Assembly (NCBI GenBank): GCA_037126765.1 | Contig: JBBCBC010000002.1 | Location: 19,747,853 to 19,811,852, forward strand | Direction: 5' to 3' | Length of the DNA: 64,000 nt | Source: Stenogyne calaminthoides | Lineage: Eukaryota > Streptophyta > Magnoliopsida > Lamiales > Lamiaceae | Shown: positions 10,999 to 22,464 of the stretch, one piece after another | Layout: each line of letters begins with the position of its first letter | How positions within the stretch are numbered: the stretch's first letter is position 1 | Position numbers and translations under genes: made by a program | Notes under the pieces: generated by a model | The model's database searches: none | Seen by the model: only the letters and a program-made list of their open reading frames with translations | Told to the model about the DNA's origin: nothing

Positions 10999-13900
10999 AT
11001 GGCATATCTTGTTCCACGACCGGGCCAAGGGAAAAAGTTATGCAACTTTGCATCGATGAAGAAAGATATCATTGATGAGAAGTATGTAGTATTCACAATC
11101 ACCTCAGATCCTGAATCGCTGGAAATTCTGGAGTGCTTGCGAGCGTGTGGACTTGAACGATATTGCTCTACACATCAGAACATTGTCCACACACATGAAG
11201 CCCTGGAGTTTCTATACAATCTACAGAGGGATGAAGAAATTGATGCTGACCTGATTTCTTTCGTTGGAGGACTAGAAGTACGAGTGTCGAATGATGATCT
11301 CCAGAGGATCTTCGGTCTAACTCGAGGAAGCATCAATCCAGAGACCTACACGACTGATGTAGGAGAAAAGGAATTTCTTGAAGCCGAGCTGTTGAGACCA
11401 GCAAACAAGGAGAATACGACGAATGTCAAAGCCTCCTACCTGAAGAGGAAATATCGGCTTCTCCTTGAGATCGTTCAGAAGGTGATTATGTGCTCAACTT
11501 ACAGTCTTGATGCTGTCACTTCCTATAAGATCAGTGTCATGGCTACAATCATCAAGAAGGCTTCAGATATTGATTGGTTGGGTATGGTCAAGGCACGTCT
11601 ATGGAAAGACTCGGGGAAGTTCGAACTGACCCAGAGGAATGAAGTGTTCTTATCTTCCAAGTGCTCCTTCATACACAAAAGCACAAGGCCATATTGGGCA
11701 AGGATGAGCCCCTTCCTGGACAATCTGATGAGGATCCAACTCCTTATGTGCCCAAACCCAAGGGAGAAAAGAAGGGAAAAGAAAAGGCAACTACATCTTC
11801 AGAAGTCAGGGAACGGCCATTCCAGAGAAGAGGATGAAGAGGAAGGATCTGGCCAAGAAACCAGATGCTCAGCGGAAACGTCAAAAGAGAGTTACATCTC
11901 CTCTGAAGACTGCTCCAAGTTCTGCTCAGCAAGTTCACAGAACGAAGGATCTGATTCAGATGGAATCAGAAAAGGAGATAGCAGTCAGTTCTGAGCAAAC
12001 TGCCAGAGAAGTAAGGGATGAGCAGATGATCGAAGCACAAGGAGAGAAATCTATCAGAGGGACAGAAGTGGAGCAATCTGAGGAAGAATCACCATCTGAT
12101 TCTCTGCCTCTCACCAAGATCTTCCAGAAAGCAAGATCACCTACGCCCACTTCCAAATCGACATCACCCTCTCCCCATAAAATATTCTCACCCTCACCCT
12201 CACCTGTCAAATCACCAAGATCTCCCACACCCCCAATCAATGAACCTGTTCAGGAAACTGAACACCCTCAACAAGCTAAAAATGAACCTGAACCACAAGA
12301 TGGTGGAGTTGCGGGGGAAGGACAACCACAATTATCCCCATCTCTTTCCCAATCTCCAAACAAGTCACAAGAACCTGAGAGATCTGACAAGCGAGTGTCC
12401 ATCTCTCATAATCCCTTCAATACCAGAACCGTACTTGCTTCACCTGTTTCAGAAAGCCCCATCATAAGGATAATGAAGCAACAAATCAAGGAGTATCTGC
12501 TGGACCTGTGCCCTGAATTGGATCAACATCCTGGCATCCAGCAATAGATAGAAGAAATTGTGTTCTGGAGGGATATCAGACTGAAAAGCATCGAAGATTT
12601 TCTGATCCTCATGACAACTCTGGGATCTGATTTCTTTGTAGACTTGGAGATGAAGTGCTTGAACAATGTTGGGATTGAAAGCGTTGTTGAATTGGCATCT
12701 GATGATGATATCAGATGGTTGATTCATGAAAGGTTCAGAAGTGCTGATAACAGGGAGGAAACTGTTCAACCTCCTACAGATCATTAGGGAGATGCCGATG
12801 AACCAAGAATGGGTGCTGCAGATGAGACCCGACTTGGCAAGGCTTCAGCATCTGACCAGACTGCTATGCTGAGCTTCAATACCCTAGATCTTTATACTGA
12901 GAAGATTCAGGATGGGATCAAGGCTGCTATTGAAGACATATTCGCAGGTCTCACAGCAGATTTGATGAAGCGATTTGAAGAAGAGCAAGCAAAACTGGTT
13001 GACAGAGAAAGAAGTCACACAGTTGGGATGCATAATGCCATCCTTTCTGAAGTAATGCAACTAGTAAATCCTCTTGCCGAGAAGCTCAATATCCAGTCTG
13101 ACAAACTCAAAGTTCAGACAGATATGCTCAATGAGACACAGGTACTATTGGAAAATGTCTGGGCATCCTTGGAGAAAACTGACAACCACATGGATATGGG
13201 TTGGAAACACTTTGTAGCTTCTACAGAACGAGCAAGATAGGACATCGAATTTGCTCTCAGACACTTTTTAACTCCTACACCTTCTGCCACCGCTCAGATC
13301 ACTCCTCTTGTTGTTGAGGAACTCAGAGAGGAGATCTCACGGCAATTCATTGCTCTGAACCGTAGGCTGTCCAACCTCTTTGATGAAACCAAAAAGGGGG
13401 AAGGACAAGAGAATAAAGAGAAGAAAGAAAAACAGACACAGTTGGTAACATTTACATCTCTACCAGAAACCACTGTATCTGACTTGCCAGCCACTCCATC
13501 TACTGATCTCGTTGCTGAAGTGAAAGAAACTGTGGAGCAACATAGCAAAGAGATCACTGAGCAGAAAATTGCTCTTTTAGAGGTTATTGCCAGAGTCGAC
13601 AAGATTGAAGATTTTTCTTCGTTCGTACAGAAAAGAATGGAAACTGATGATCAGGTCAAGAGCCTTGAACTCGCTAAGAAATTAGCTGAAGAAGACGAAC
13701 AAGAAGAACCTGAGCAAACTCTGAAGAGAAAGAAAGGCAAAGGCAAGATGGTGAAAGCTACTGCGAAAGATCAGAGACAAGGCCAATTATTCTCTACCAA
13801 AAGCCAGATGACTCCTGATCAAACTCAAGAGCAAATCAGACAGAGAATAAGAGAAGCCGCCATCAAGAAGCAGAAGTTAGCAGAGGCTAAGGGACTAAAC

Positions 13901-14314
13901 ATCGCATACATCCGAAGGAAGAGGAAGAACGAAGCTGCAGCGGAGGAGATTGCTTGGGAGAAGAATGCCCTTCCGGCACCTGTTAAAGACATCCTCTGTG
14001 CTTGGCAAGATCTGCTTCCAGAATGGGATCAGATCAGAGGAGAATGGTTGTGTGATGTGTACATCCTGGAGAAGATTTCGATTCATCAAGATCAGACAGA
14101 AAATGATGATGAATTTCAGAACTGGTTAGAAACGATGTATCCAGACTTCTACCAGATGGTGATGAAGGAAGGGAAGATCATGTCACTGATACCTGAAGCT
14201 CCTCCCTTTGAACTACTCCTTCATCCTTTGCGTCCAGACAAAAAGCTAGATGCTGTAAAATTCAAGAATGCCTACTATGGATTTGCTGAAAAAGGAGGGA
14301 TCTATAGAAGATAA
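10999..14314 (+). pseudogene. Downstream 'env-position' ORF with putative plant transposon protein domain and coiled coils (broken)
   Basis: A long ORF (about 1,100 codons before decay) occupies the place of env in SIRE-type elements. The ATG at 10999 is chosen because the open frame upstream has no ATG. Residues 1-250 resemble the 'putative plant transposon protein' family (HTHEALEFLYNLQ, then DDLQRIFGLTRG). Frameshifts occur near 11740 and 11820. Next comes a Pro/Ser-rich basic region (about 12120-12360). The C-terminal half is charged and probably coiled-coil (about 12830-13900), with a Trp-rich end (CAWQDLLPEWDQIRGEW). Nonsense codons are TAG 12545, TAG 12785 and TAG 13238; the natural end is TAA 14312-14314. 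I see no signal peptide or transmembrane segment, so a true envelope role is doubtful. Function is unknown. Confidence 0.65.
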
Positions 14315-14581
14315 GATCTGGACAAGCTGATGCAAAGGATGTACAAGATGTTTGGCATCCCAAAAGAACTACAAATGTTCAAGTACACCTGAGGAAGACA
14401 ACTTGGAATCAGATGATAGGTACGCTTTTCATATACTCTGTAACGCACACACCTATCTGAATGAAATATTCCATCTCTCTGAAGACAACATCTCATTGTC
14501 TTCTGAGGTATGTACTGTTTTTCATTATCTGCATTTCTATTCGTGGTATCTGTTTTTCTGATTAAGTGTTTTGGTTCCATC

Positions 14582-14595
14582 AAAAAGGGGGAAAT
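14582..14595 (+). other. Polypurine tract of the SIRE-like element
   Basis: AAAAAGGGGGAAAT lies directly before the 3' LTR. It is the RNase H-resistant primer for plus-strand synthesis. Nearly the same tract precedes the LTRs of the other related elements in the window. Confidence 0.9.
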
Positions 14596-16276
14596 TGTTG
14601 GGAAATTTGTATTTAAAGTTTTGATGGAAGTTCCAAAATAGGTTGTAATAGGACCAGTCAGACCTGTTAGCTGAATGATGACTTAGAATCAGATTAAGAT
14701 GACCAGCTGAAATGTATAGATAGCTGATGTAAAAGATAGGTCACATATTGAGGGGGAACTCAATATGTATAGGTCAGGTCGAAGTATCAGATGACCCAGA
14801 TAAGGTCAGATAATTAGAAGGCTAAGAACAAATCAGAAGACAAGAAGTCAGAAGATCAGGTGAAGACAGAAGACACTGAAGACTCAGATGAACCTGAAGA
14901 CTCAGATAAACCTGAAGACTCAGTTAAACCTGAAGACTCAGATAAACCTGAAGACTCAGTAACAAACCTGAAGACTCAGTATGACTGAAGACACTGAGGC
15001 TCAGAGTCACCTGAAGATCAGAAGACTACCAGAAGACCTACATCAGCCAAGTCTGCAAATTGTGCTAAGACAATCTGCATCAGAAGACTCTACAAGGTAG
15101 ACTGATTAGTTATCTGATCAAGTTAGCTCGCACCTGGCGTCAACCAAAATGGTACACTAGACAAGATGAATATTCTACAAAAGGAATATCAATCGTCTAA
15201 CGGACAATTACTGAAGTGCCACCTCGCGAAGCCAAGGAGAAAGCGACACGTGCACAAAAAGAGCTGACAATGTGGGATTCGACGCTGTGGACATAAATGG
15301 CGTTAATCATGCCTAAGGCCACACCGATATTCGGAGCACGTCATAATCATATCCTACAACTTACCTAATATAGCCCAAAATTCAAATTGCTCTCCAACGG
15401 CTCTTTGATTTTGTGGTCTATAAAATGGGATTGCTCTTCAAAGTTGAAGAACACTGATAACATACCGGATCAAGCAGACTGAAAAAGAAGCAAAAATTAT
15501 AGCAGAATTTCCGCTCGAAGAACACCGAATTTGAAGATTATTCTTAAGTGTTCATCCCATTATTCTTAGCAAGAAATCCTATCCTCTAGCATTTGGCTAC
15601 CTAAACACTAGGATAGATTTCCAGTTGGAACCACAACAAACCTTTACCCAAACTCAAATTTAGGTTAAGTTTGTTACCGCAAGATTTCAGACTAGGGATT
15701 CTAGTTTCTCATTTCTGAGATCGGTTGAGTGTGAACTCGATAAACATCTGTTGGGTGTTGGACTAACACATAAAACTAAGTTCAGTCGGTTAAGTTGGTT
15801 AAGTTGGTTAAGTTGGTGCCCCTGTGTTAAGGGAAGAGTGGACGTAAGACAGGTTTCGTCTGAACCACTATAAAATCTTGTGTGCATTTACTTGCTCTTT
15901 ATTGCTTTACACTATTCACACAATTGAGCTTAAAATTGCATACATATTCTAAGTTAACATCAGTCTGCACCAAGCAACTGATCTATCAGGTTGACACCTT
16001 AGTCAACTGAATGAAAACTGACTTGAGAATCTGATTTGATAAAACTGGTTTTTCACACGGGTATTTACAAGCTTCCGCACTATCAGTTAAGCTGACAAAT
16101 ATCAAACTGATCTGCCCTCAGACACTCAGTAAGATTGAATATCAGTCCAAACTGATTCACTTGCACTCTGATCAGGCAAACTGCAATCACACCTGATCCG
16201 CACGAAAAGTTTTCAGAAGTCCATTCACCCCTCCCCTCTAGACTTCTGCCCTCACAAAACCCGTTCGGGACCTACA
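14596..16276 (+). repeat. 3' LTR of the SIRE-like element
   Basis: Starts TGTTGGG and ends CCTACA, followed by TSD TATAG (16277-16281). It is 1,681 bp against 1,654 bp for the 5' LTR. It carries more units of an 18-bp ACCTGAAGACTCAG repeat (about 14888-14960) and lacks an 8-bp stretch found in the 5' copy. Promoter motif and TATA box are as in the 5' LTR. Confidence 0.92.
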
Positions 16277-16398
16277 TATAGTTTATAAATTAAAAAGATT
16301 TGATGTATCTCAACAAAATATAATTATGATCAAGAAGAAAATATATGATCAATATAAAATTTAATTTCTTGCTAAATAAGAAATTATAAATATTAAGG

Positions 16399-16400
<2 letters not shown>

Positions 16401-16448
<48 letters not shown>
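16401..16448. repeat. (AT)n microsatellite, left half
   Basis: Uninterrupted AT repeat of about 48 bp, continuing as 16 bp at 18283-18298 on the other side of the solo LTR. The LTR inserted into a single longer microsatellite. Confidence 0.9.
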
Positions 16449-16453
<5 letters not shown>

Positions 16454-18282
16454 GGGAATAAGTTGCACAGATCTCTTCGGGATGAATATTTAAATACAAA
16501 TTTAATTCTCATAATTATTACTAGCATGAATTAATCCTATATTAATTCAAATAATAATCCAACAACAAATCATGCATATAATTAATTCACGTAAATCCTA
16601 CGCATGCGGAATTCTACGAGTTTACGTGAACGTACCTCTTGGGATGGCAATGGCTTGGTTGATTAGACTCACCAAAAGAACTTCCCAAGTATTCCCTTAA
16701 TCCTTGCTCGACTATCCGGTGGTAGGACACTTGCGAACAATTAACAAAAGGAAAATAAATTATGTTGCACTACCTTTGTGGATTTGCTAATTTTTCCAGC
16801 ACATGAAATTGTACTTGGGAATGAAAGAATCATCTCATATTTATAGAGTCGAATTTTTAGGGCAAAAACAATGTGGGAAAATCTTTTCTTGATCTCCAAG
16901 AAATCTTGAATATATCTCCTATATTCTTTTTCCCATAATTATAATATTCCACAAAATCCCACCTACTCTTTGTTATGGATTAATTTCGAAAATTATAGGG
17001 CAAGAATCCAAGATTTGGATCTTCTTGAATTTATGAGATATTCTTGTATTTCAAGAAATACATATCTCCCATAATATCTTTTCAAGAAAATCAAGAAAAT
17101 CTTTCTTTCCCTTAATTATCAAAATTTTCGAAAATTTCCCTATGGATAACCAAGTGGGAGATTTCTTGAATTTAATGAGATAATCTTGTATTCCAAGAAT
17201 TCATATCTTCATTCCATAACAAAATTCAAAGAAAATCTTTCTCCCCTTTATATCCATATATTTCGAATTTTCATGGAAAAATAAGGCAACAATATTTATT
17301 TTATTTTAAACACCTTTTTCAGTTATTGGACTATATGTTGGGCTACTTAGGGGCCTTTAGGAGAATTAAGATTGGACCTTCCAATGGATCTTGAATTATC
17401 AATATTGAGCCACAATATTATTCAAGCCCATAAATATTAATTAATCCCACTACATAATTAATATTGCACTATCCATCTTAACCCATATTACAGTCAATAT
17501 GGCTCCCGGTTATTATTTCTTGTGTTTAAGATTATCAAGCACATTAATTAATTCAAGCCACTGAAATAGCTTTCCATTAATTAATATCTTTTGTCCTTGG
17601 TTAAGGAACGGTTCAACATTATTATCCATACCGAAAACTAGTTCCACTTGCAAGATTTGGTATGATAAAACTTATGAACCTCCCAAGGGGGCAAATCGTC
17701 GAACAAATTTCTGCTTGCACCACGATTCTCCGTATTAAATCTTAGCAATCACATGTGACCAATAATATTGCCCAAGATAAAAAGTATTGAATCTCGTTGA
17801 TTCTCTACCCATGATAAGTCAAAGCAATAGTTACCAACCACACGTGATCCTATTTAAGGAACGAAGATTAAGAAATAACGAACCACTGAGGTCTAATTCT
17901 TCCTTGTTCAGTTCTGAAGAATTTGTCCTCCTGTAGGTCCTATTCAATGCATCAGTCATGCACTAGTGTAATCTCTTGGTCAAGACAAGCCAATCCGAGC
18001 CTTACACTTCAACCTTTCACGATGGATTGTTCATTTCCATCTAGGTCGTGAATGGTGTACTTTTAGTTACAAGGGACTGTTAATTTAATCTTCTGTGATC
18101 TGGTATCACTAAATTAACTACAATGTAACACATACTATTTATTGAACAGTTATGCAGTAAATATATGTAACATTCAATGATATTTAAAGCATCAGTGATA
18201 AACAATTTATTTCAGTAAATAAGTCTGAAATTCAGTTTTGATTATACAAAGTAAAAGCATAATTTTCAGTATAATCCCAACA
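16449..18282 (-). mobile_element. Solo LTR of a Ty1/copia-like element (1.8 kb)
   Basis: Starts TGTTGGGG and ends CCCAACA, with TATAT on both sides. That duplication is weak evidence because the target is an AT repeat. On the minus strand it has a TATA box (CTATAAATATGAG, about 16850-16838) in the expected LTR position. There is no PBS, PPT or coding sequence inside. It most likely arose by recombination between the two LTRs of a full element. Confidence 0.7.
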
Positions 18283-18298
18283 TATATATATATATATG

Positions 18299-18565
18299 TG
18301 AAGTACATTGTTTACAATAATTAAAAATTAAGTATTTCATAAATCAATTTTTTTACTATATTAATATATAGTTCCCTTCTAAAAATTTTCGGGTGTTACA
18401 ATTACCTACGTGTTGCGGGACCTTTTTAGAGGAGTTTTCTTTTTTCCCTTGACTGAAGGTTTTGCCCTGAGGAAGGTTTTACCTTAGCAAGGTTGTTTTA
18501 GGCCTCTGGTCTCTGGATCGACATGTGGTCTTATGACTCTAGGATTTTTTTTTTTCAATAATAGG
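18299..18565. other. Fragment with copia-LTR-like text, partial
   Basis: AT-rich sequence followed by a GGTTTTGCC...GGTTTTACCTTAGCAAGG segment (about 18465-18495). This resembles the repeated GGTTTT phrases seen in many plant copia LTRs. A possible LTR end (GGGTGTTACA) is near 18390. No boundary or TSD could be set. The last five bases are the TSD of the next element. Confidence 0.35.
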
Positions 18566-19820
18566 TGTTGGTCCCAAAAAATAATTTAATTTTATGAAAA
18601 AGGAGAGGGGGAGAAATGGTGATTTAATTTTTTTTTTCATTCTAAATGATGTGTTTTGCTTATAACGAAATGCATATAGCAAGTAAGAACATAAAGCAAT
18701 AAAGAACACAACAAAGTATAGTGGTTCGGAGACTCAAGCTCCTACATCCACTCTCCCTTATCCGCAGGGAAATTTCTTCAACTCACTCGACTAGTTTATT
18801 GTGTTAGTCAACACAGTACAATAAGATATTTATAGAGCTCTCACTCAAACGGGACTTATCTCCCTCCAAGGGATTGCCTACATTAATGAGTTCTCAAATG
18901 ACTTATCACCCTCACGGGTTCGCCTCTGGACTTATCACCCTCACGGGTTCGCCTCTTCAACTACCTCACCTCACCACTAATTCTCTCTCAAGAATGGGGT
19001 TTGGGTTTGGTGTTGTCTCCAACTAGGTTGAGATTTTCCCTTACAATGGTTTAGCCTTGATGCTAAGGTTGGGAAAATCTCTCTAAGCTTAGGATATATC
19101 ATTGGTTGCTTAGATTGGGTTTAAAACACTTTTGAAAATATATTGGATATCTACAGATTTGTGTTCTATGGTGGGAATGCTTTAAGATATGACTCTTGGC
19201 TTGATAACATTTTTCCACACTTAATTTGATGGAAGAACTTGTATTTATAGTGTGGATTTGAATGTTACCGCTGGAGAAAGTCACATTCAAATCCATACTA
19301 TTCTGTAATTTCTGCAGCTTTTTGTCAGGTTTTTTTACCACCTCTGATTGGTCCACGTCAGCATTCAGGCCTTCTGAAATCGACATTCGAGATTCAACTT
19401 TTCAAAGATCGAGATTCCAAATTTTAGCATCGAGTTTCACATTTCAAAGATCGAGTTTTCAGCGTTTGAAAGATCATCGAGGATTTTAGCGTTTGAAGAT
19501 CGATTTCGGCGTTTAAAGATCGATTTCGATGTTCAGATTCCTCGTTCGGGCCATTCGACATTCAATTCCTCGTTCGAGCCATTCGACATTCAACATTATT
19601 GGACTTGACCTTCTTCCATTCAGGCCACATTTCCTCAGGCCTATTTTCCATTCAGGCCACTTTTCTTCAGGCCTATTTTCTCAGGAAACTTCAGATCAGT
19701 TCCCCCTCAACTTGTTCACTTCCCCCTCAACTTGTTACCTGTAGAAATGAACTTAAACAATACAAGTTGACAAATACAAAATGTTTTGGCATAAATAATC
19801 AAAACTAAAATATCCCAACA
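18566..19820 (-). repeat. 3' LTR (left copy) of the minimal element
   Basis: 1,255 bp, TGTTGGTCCC...ATCCCAACA on the plus strand. On the minus strand a TATA box (CTATAAATAC) lies at 19250-19241. It is preceded by a motif that reads CTCCAGCGG here instead of CTCCAACGG. The conserved U5 block is at 18717-18759. It differs from the right LTR by indels, including the GATCGATTTCAAAG-type repeats. Confidence 0.88.
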
Positions 19821-19977
19821 ATTTCTCCCTTTTTGATAATGATGCCAAAACCATAAAAAATGCTTCCAAAAAAAATCTCCTCCCCCTTTTTAAAAAAGAA
19901 TCTGTTCAGGTGACCACAAATAATTTTTTTTTAAAAGAAAAAAATAATTATCAAAATCAGTGGTCTTTAGAACACCT

Positions 19978-19989
19978 GCTCTGATACCA
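19978..19989 (-). other. Primer binding site of the minimal element
   Basis: Minus strand TGGTATCAGAGC, two bases from the right LTR. It matches the initiator methionine tRNA and fixes the element's orientation as minus. Confidence 0.92.
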
Positions 19990-19991
19990 GT

Positions 19992-21186
19992 TGTTGGTCC
20001 CAAAAAATAATTTAATTTTATGAAAAAGGAGAGGGGGAGAAATGGTGATTTAAATTTTTTTTCTTTCTAAATGATGTGTTTTGCTTATAACGAAATGCAT
20101 ATGACAAGTAAGAACATAAAGCAATAAAGAACACAACAAAGTATAGTGGTTTGGACAGTACAATCAGATATTTATAGAGCTCTCACTCAAACGAGACTTA
20201 TCTCCATCCAAGGGATTGCCTACAGATGTTTAATGAGTTCTCACTCAACTGGACTTATCACCCTCACGGGTTCGCCTCTGCACTTATCACCCTCACGGGT
20301 TCGCCTCTTCAACTACCTCACTTCACCACTAATTCTATCTCAAGAATGGGGTTTGGGTTTGGTGTTGTCTTCAACTAGGTTGATATTTTCCCTTACAATG
20401 GTTTAACCTTGATGCTAAGGTTGGGAAAATCTCTCTAAGCTTAGGATATATCATTGGTTGCTTAGATTGGGTTTAGAACACTCTTGAATATATTTTGGAT
20501 ATCTACAGATTTGTGTTCTATGGTGGGAATGCTTTAAGATATGACTCTTGGCTTGATAGCTTCTTTCCACACTTAATTTGATGGAAGAGCTTGTATTTAT
20601 AGTGTGGATTTGAATGTTACCGTTGGACAAAGTCACATTCAAATCCATACTATTCTGTAATTTCTGCAGCTTTTTGTCTGGCTTTTTGACCACCTCTGAT
20701 TGGTCCACGTCAGCATTCAGGCCTTCTGAAATCAACATTCGTGATTCAACTTTCGGCAGATCGATATTCGAGGATTTCAAAGATCGGTTTCAAAGATTTC
20801 AAAGATCGATTTCCAAAGATTTCAAAGATCGATTTCAAATTTTTCAAAGATCGATTTCAACATTTCAAATCTTGGGATATCGATTTCAAAGATCGATTTC
20901 AAATAAGACAAAGATCGTTTCAGCGTTCAGATTCCTCGTTCGGGCCATTCGACTTTCAATGTATTGGACTTCAGCCTTCTTCCATTCAGGCCACTTTTAC
21001 TCAGGCCTATTTTCCATTCAGGCCACTTTTCTTCAGGCCTATTTTCTCAGGAAACTTCAGATCAGTTCCCCCTCAACTTTTTCACTTCCCCCTCAACTTG
21101 TTACCTGTAGAAATGAACTTAAACAATACAAGTTGACAAATACAAAATGTTTTGGCATAAATAATCAAAACTAAAATATCCCAACA
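19992..21186 (-). repeat. 5' LTR (right copy) of the minimal element
   Basis: 1,195 bp. It holds a minus-strand TATA box (20602-20593), the motif GTCCAACGG (20628-20620) and a perfect 13-bp inverted repeat (TGGATTTGAATGT, arms 20605-20617 and 20635-20647). A stretch at 20755-20930 is an imperfect tandem of AAAGATCGATTTC. Part of the U5 conserved block is deleted near 20153. Confidence 0.88.
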
Positions 21187-21191
21187 ATAGG

Positions 21192-22191
21192 TCGTATAAC
21201 TATTTAATTATTGTTAAAATACATGTGTAAATTCATGCTATTATTTGAGGATTTAGAGTTTTGAGATCAAACTTCACTATTTATAAATTTGGAGATATTG
21301 TTAGATCTCATACTATTAATACCAGCGAAGGAAATTACGAGGACTAGTTCATATGAAGTTTCTACTTATCACATCTCGCATTCATATTTGAGGTGGGGTT
21401 TAATTGCTTTATTTCTACATTGGTTTGTAGAGCTTTATCGTATATGTTATTTTTAATTAATTCTTTAAATAAATTATTCAAGTAAGTCAACTATGGGCAA
21501 CTCATGTTATTCCAATTGCAAAGTTGGCAATGTTTCTAATAGTTAGGGACCCTGATGAGGTCCGGGATCAATGGGTCTTCGTGTGTATCCCGACGTACTC
21601 AAAGGTAAAGTCTAATAACCAGGGGCCCTAATGAGGCCCAGGATTACCGGGTCCCCGGGTGTATCCACTCGTTCTCCAATGAGGTGGTATAGTATCAATA
21701 ATAAAGTGGCAAAGTCTATGTTCCAAGTATTAATAGCAATGTTGGCAAGGTATCAAAGGAAAAGTTCAAGGAGAATGTTATTTATTTTTGCATTTTTATT
21801 AAGAATAATGTGACCCCACTAAGCGTGCTTGCACACTCACCCCATCCATTTATCATTTCAGGTTGAGAAGTTGGGTGGCGAGGAGTGACAGTGGATGAAA
21901 ACTTTTGTAATTTGCTTAATGTTAATGTGGAATAAGGAATTTGTGTATTATTTCAAAGGATCTAGTTACTCTTTGGGTCCTAGAAGTTGAAGGGGATATT
22001 TTATGACAAGTATTGGCCTTTTTATTTATTTATATATTTGTGTTTCGCTATTTCAATTAAAGTTTAAAAAAAATTAACTGCGTTCTCTACTTTACCATTG
22101 TAACTATATATTTTGAAAGTTGGCACGTTTAAAATTAGTTACTTTAACTACTTTATGGAAAAGTATGTCCTTTAAAAATTGGGGCGTGACA
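21192..22191 (+). mobile_element. Degenerate Ty3/gypsy-type LTR remnant
   Basis: Contains two diverged copies of a GC-richer 52-56 bp unit (AGGGACCCTGATGAGG from 21545; AGGGGCCCTAATGAGG from 21621). It then has CACTCACCCC and TTTCAGGTTGAGAAG, and ends in GGGGCGTGACA (about 22181-22191). These phrases are typical of the 3' part of chromovirus (Tekay/Del-like) LTRs. The 5' boundary and TSD were not found. Confidence 0.4.
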
Positions 22192-22464
22192 ACTACAACA
22201 CACCCGATGTAAGTTCAACACTAATATGTGTTAAGTAAAATAATAGATTTACTGGAATAAATCGACTAACCAAATAAAGACATAAACACAAAGTACTAAA
22301 AGTATACTTTGTCCAAACTGATTCAAAACATCCTAAACAACTATATTTTATGAAAACTTAAAACAATAAAACAAGGTGGTGCACCAAAAACCAAAGAGTT
22401 GTTAAATATTAAAACTAACAAATGGAACAACTAAAGCAAATACATAGCGAAAGAAATTTCAAGC

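Larger units (their letters stand above)
1060..16276 (+). mobile_element. SIRE/Maximus-like Ty1/copia retrotransposon, full length but decayed
   Basis: A 15.2-kb element bounded by two long LTRs that start TGTTGGG and end CCTACA. The 5-bp target duplication TATAG lies at 1055-1059 and 16277-16281. A primer binding site follows the 5' LTR and a polypurine tract precedes the 3' LTR. The order protease, integrase, RT, RNase H is that of Ty1/copia. Long LTRs, a large size and an extra ORF downstream of pol are typical of the SIRE/Maximus lineage. All three coding blocks carry stops and frameshifts, so this copy cannot make its own proteins. The LTRs are nearly identical by eye, which suggests insertion in the not very distant past. 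Confidence 0.93.
18566..21186 (-). mobile_element. Minimal non-autonomous LTR element (two LTRs around 171 bp)
   Basis: Two LTRs (18566-19820 and 19992-21186) flank only 171 bp that hold a PBS and a PPT and no gene. The TSD ATAGG lies at 18561-18565 and 21187-21191. On the minus strand the PBS TGGTATCAGAGC is at 19989-19978 and a PPT-like AAAAAGGGAGAAAT abuts the left LTR. It is built like a TRIM, although LTRs of 1.2 kb are long for one; heavy internal deletion of a larger element would look the same. Short open stretches in the LTRs are not genes. Confidence 0.9.

Noticed and set aside
16290..16499. Minus-strand ORF with an Ile/Tyr run
   Set aside because: Translation of the (AT)n microsatellite.
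19099..19386. Minus-strand ORF (MSISEGLNADVDQSEVV...) and its copy at 20451-20780
   Set aside because: Both lie inside the two LTRs of the minimal element and overlap its promoter; related text at 31003-31257 is LTR sequence in the LARD-like element.
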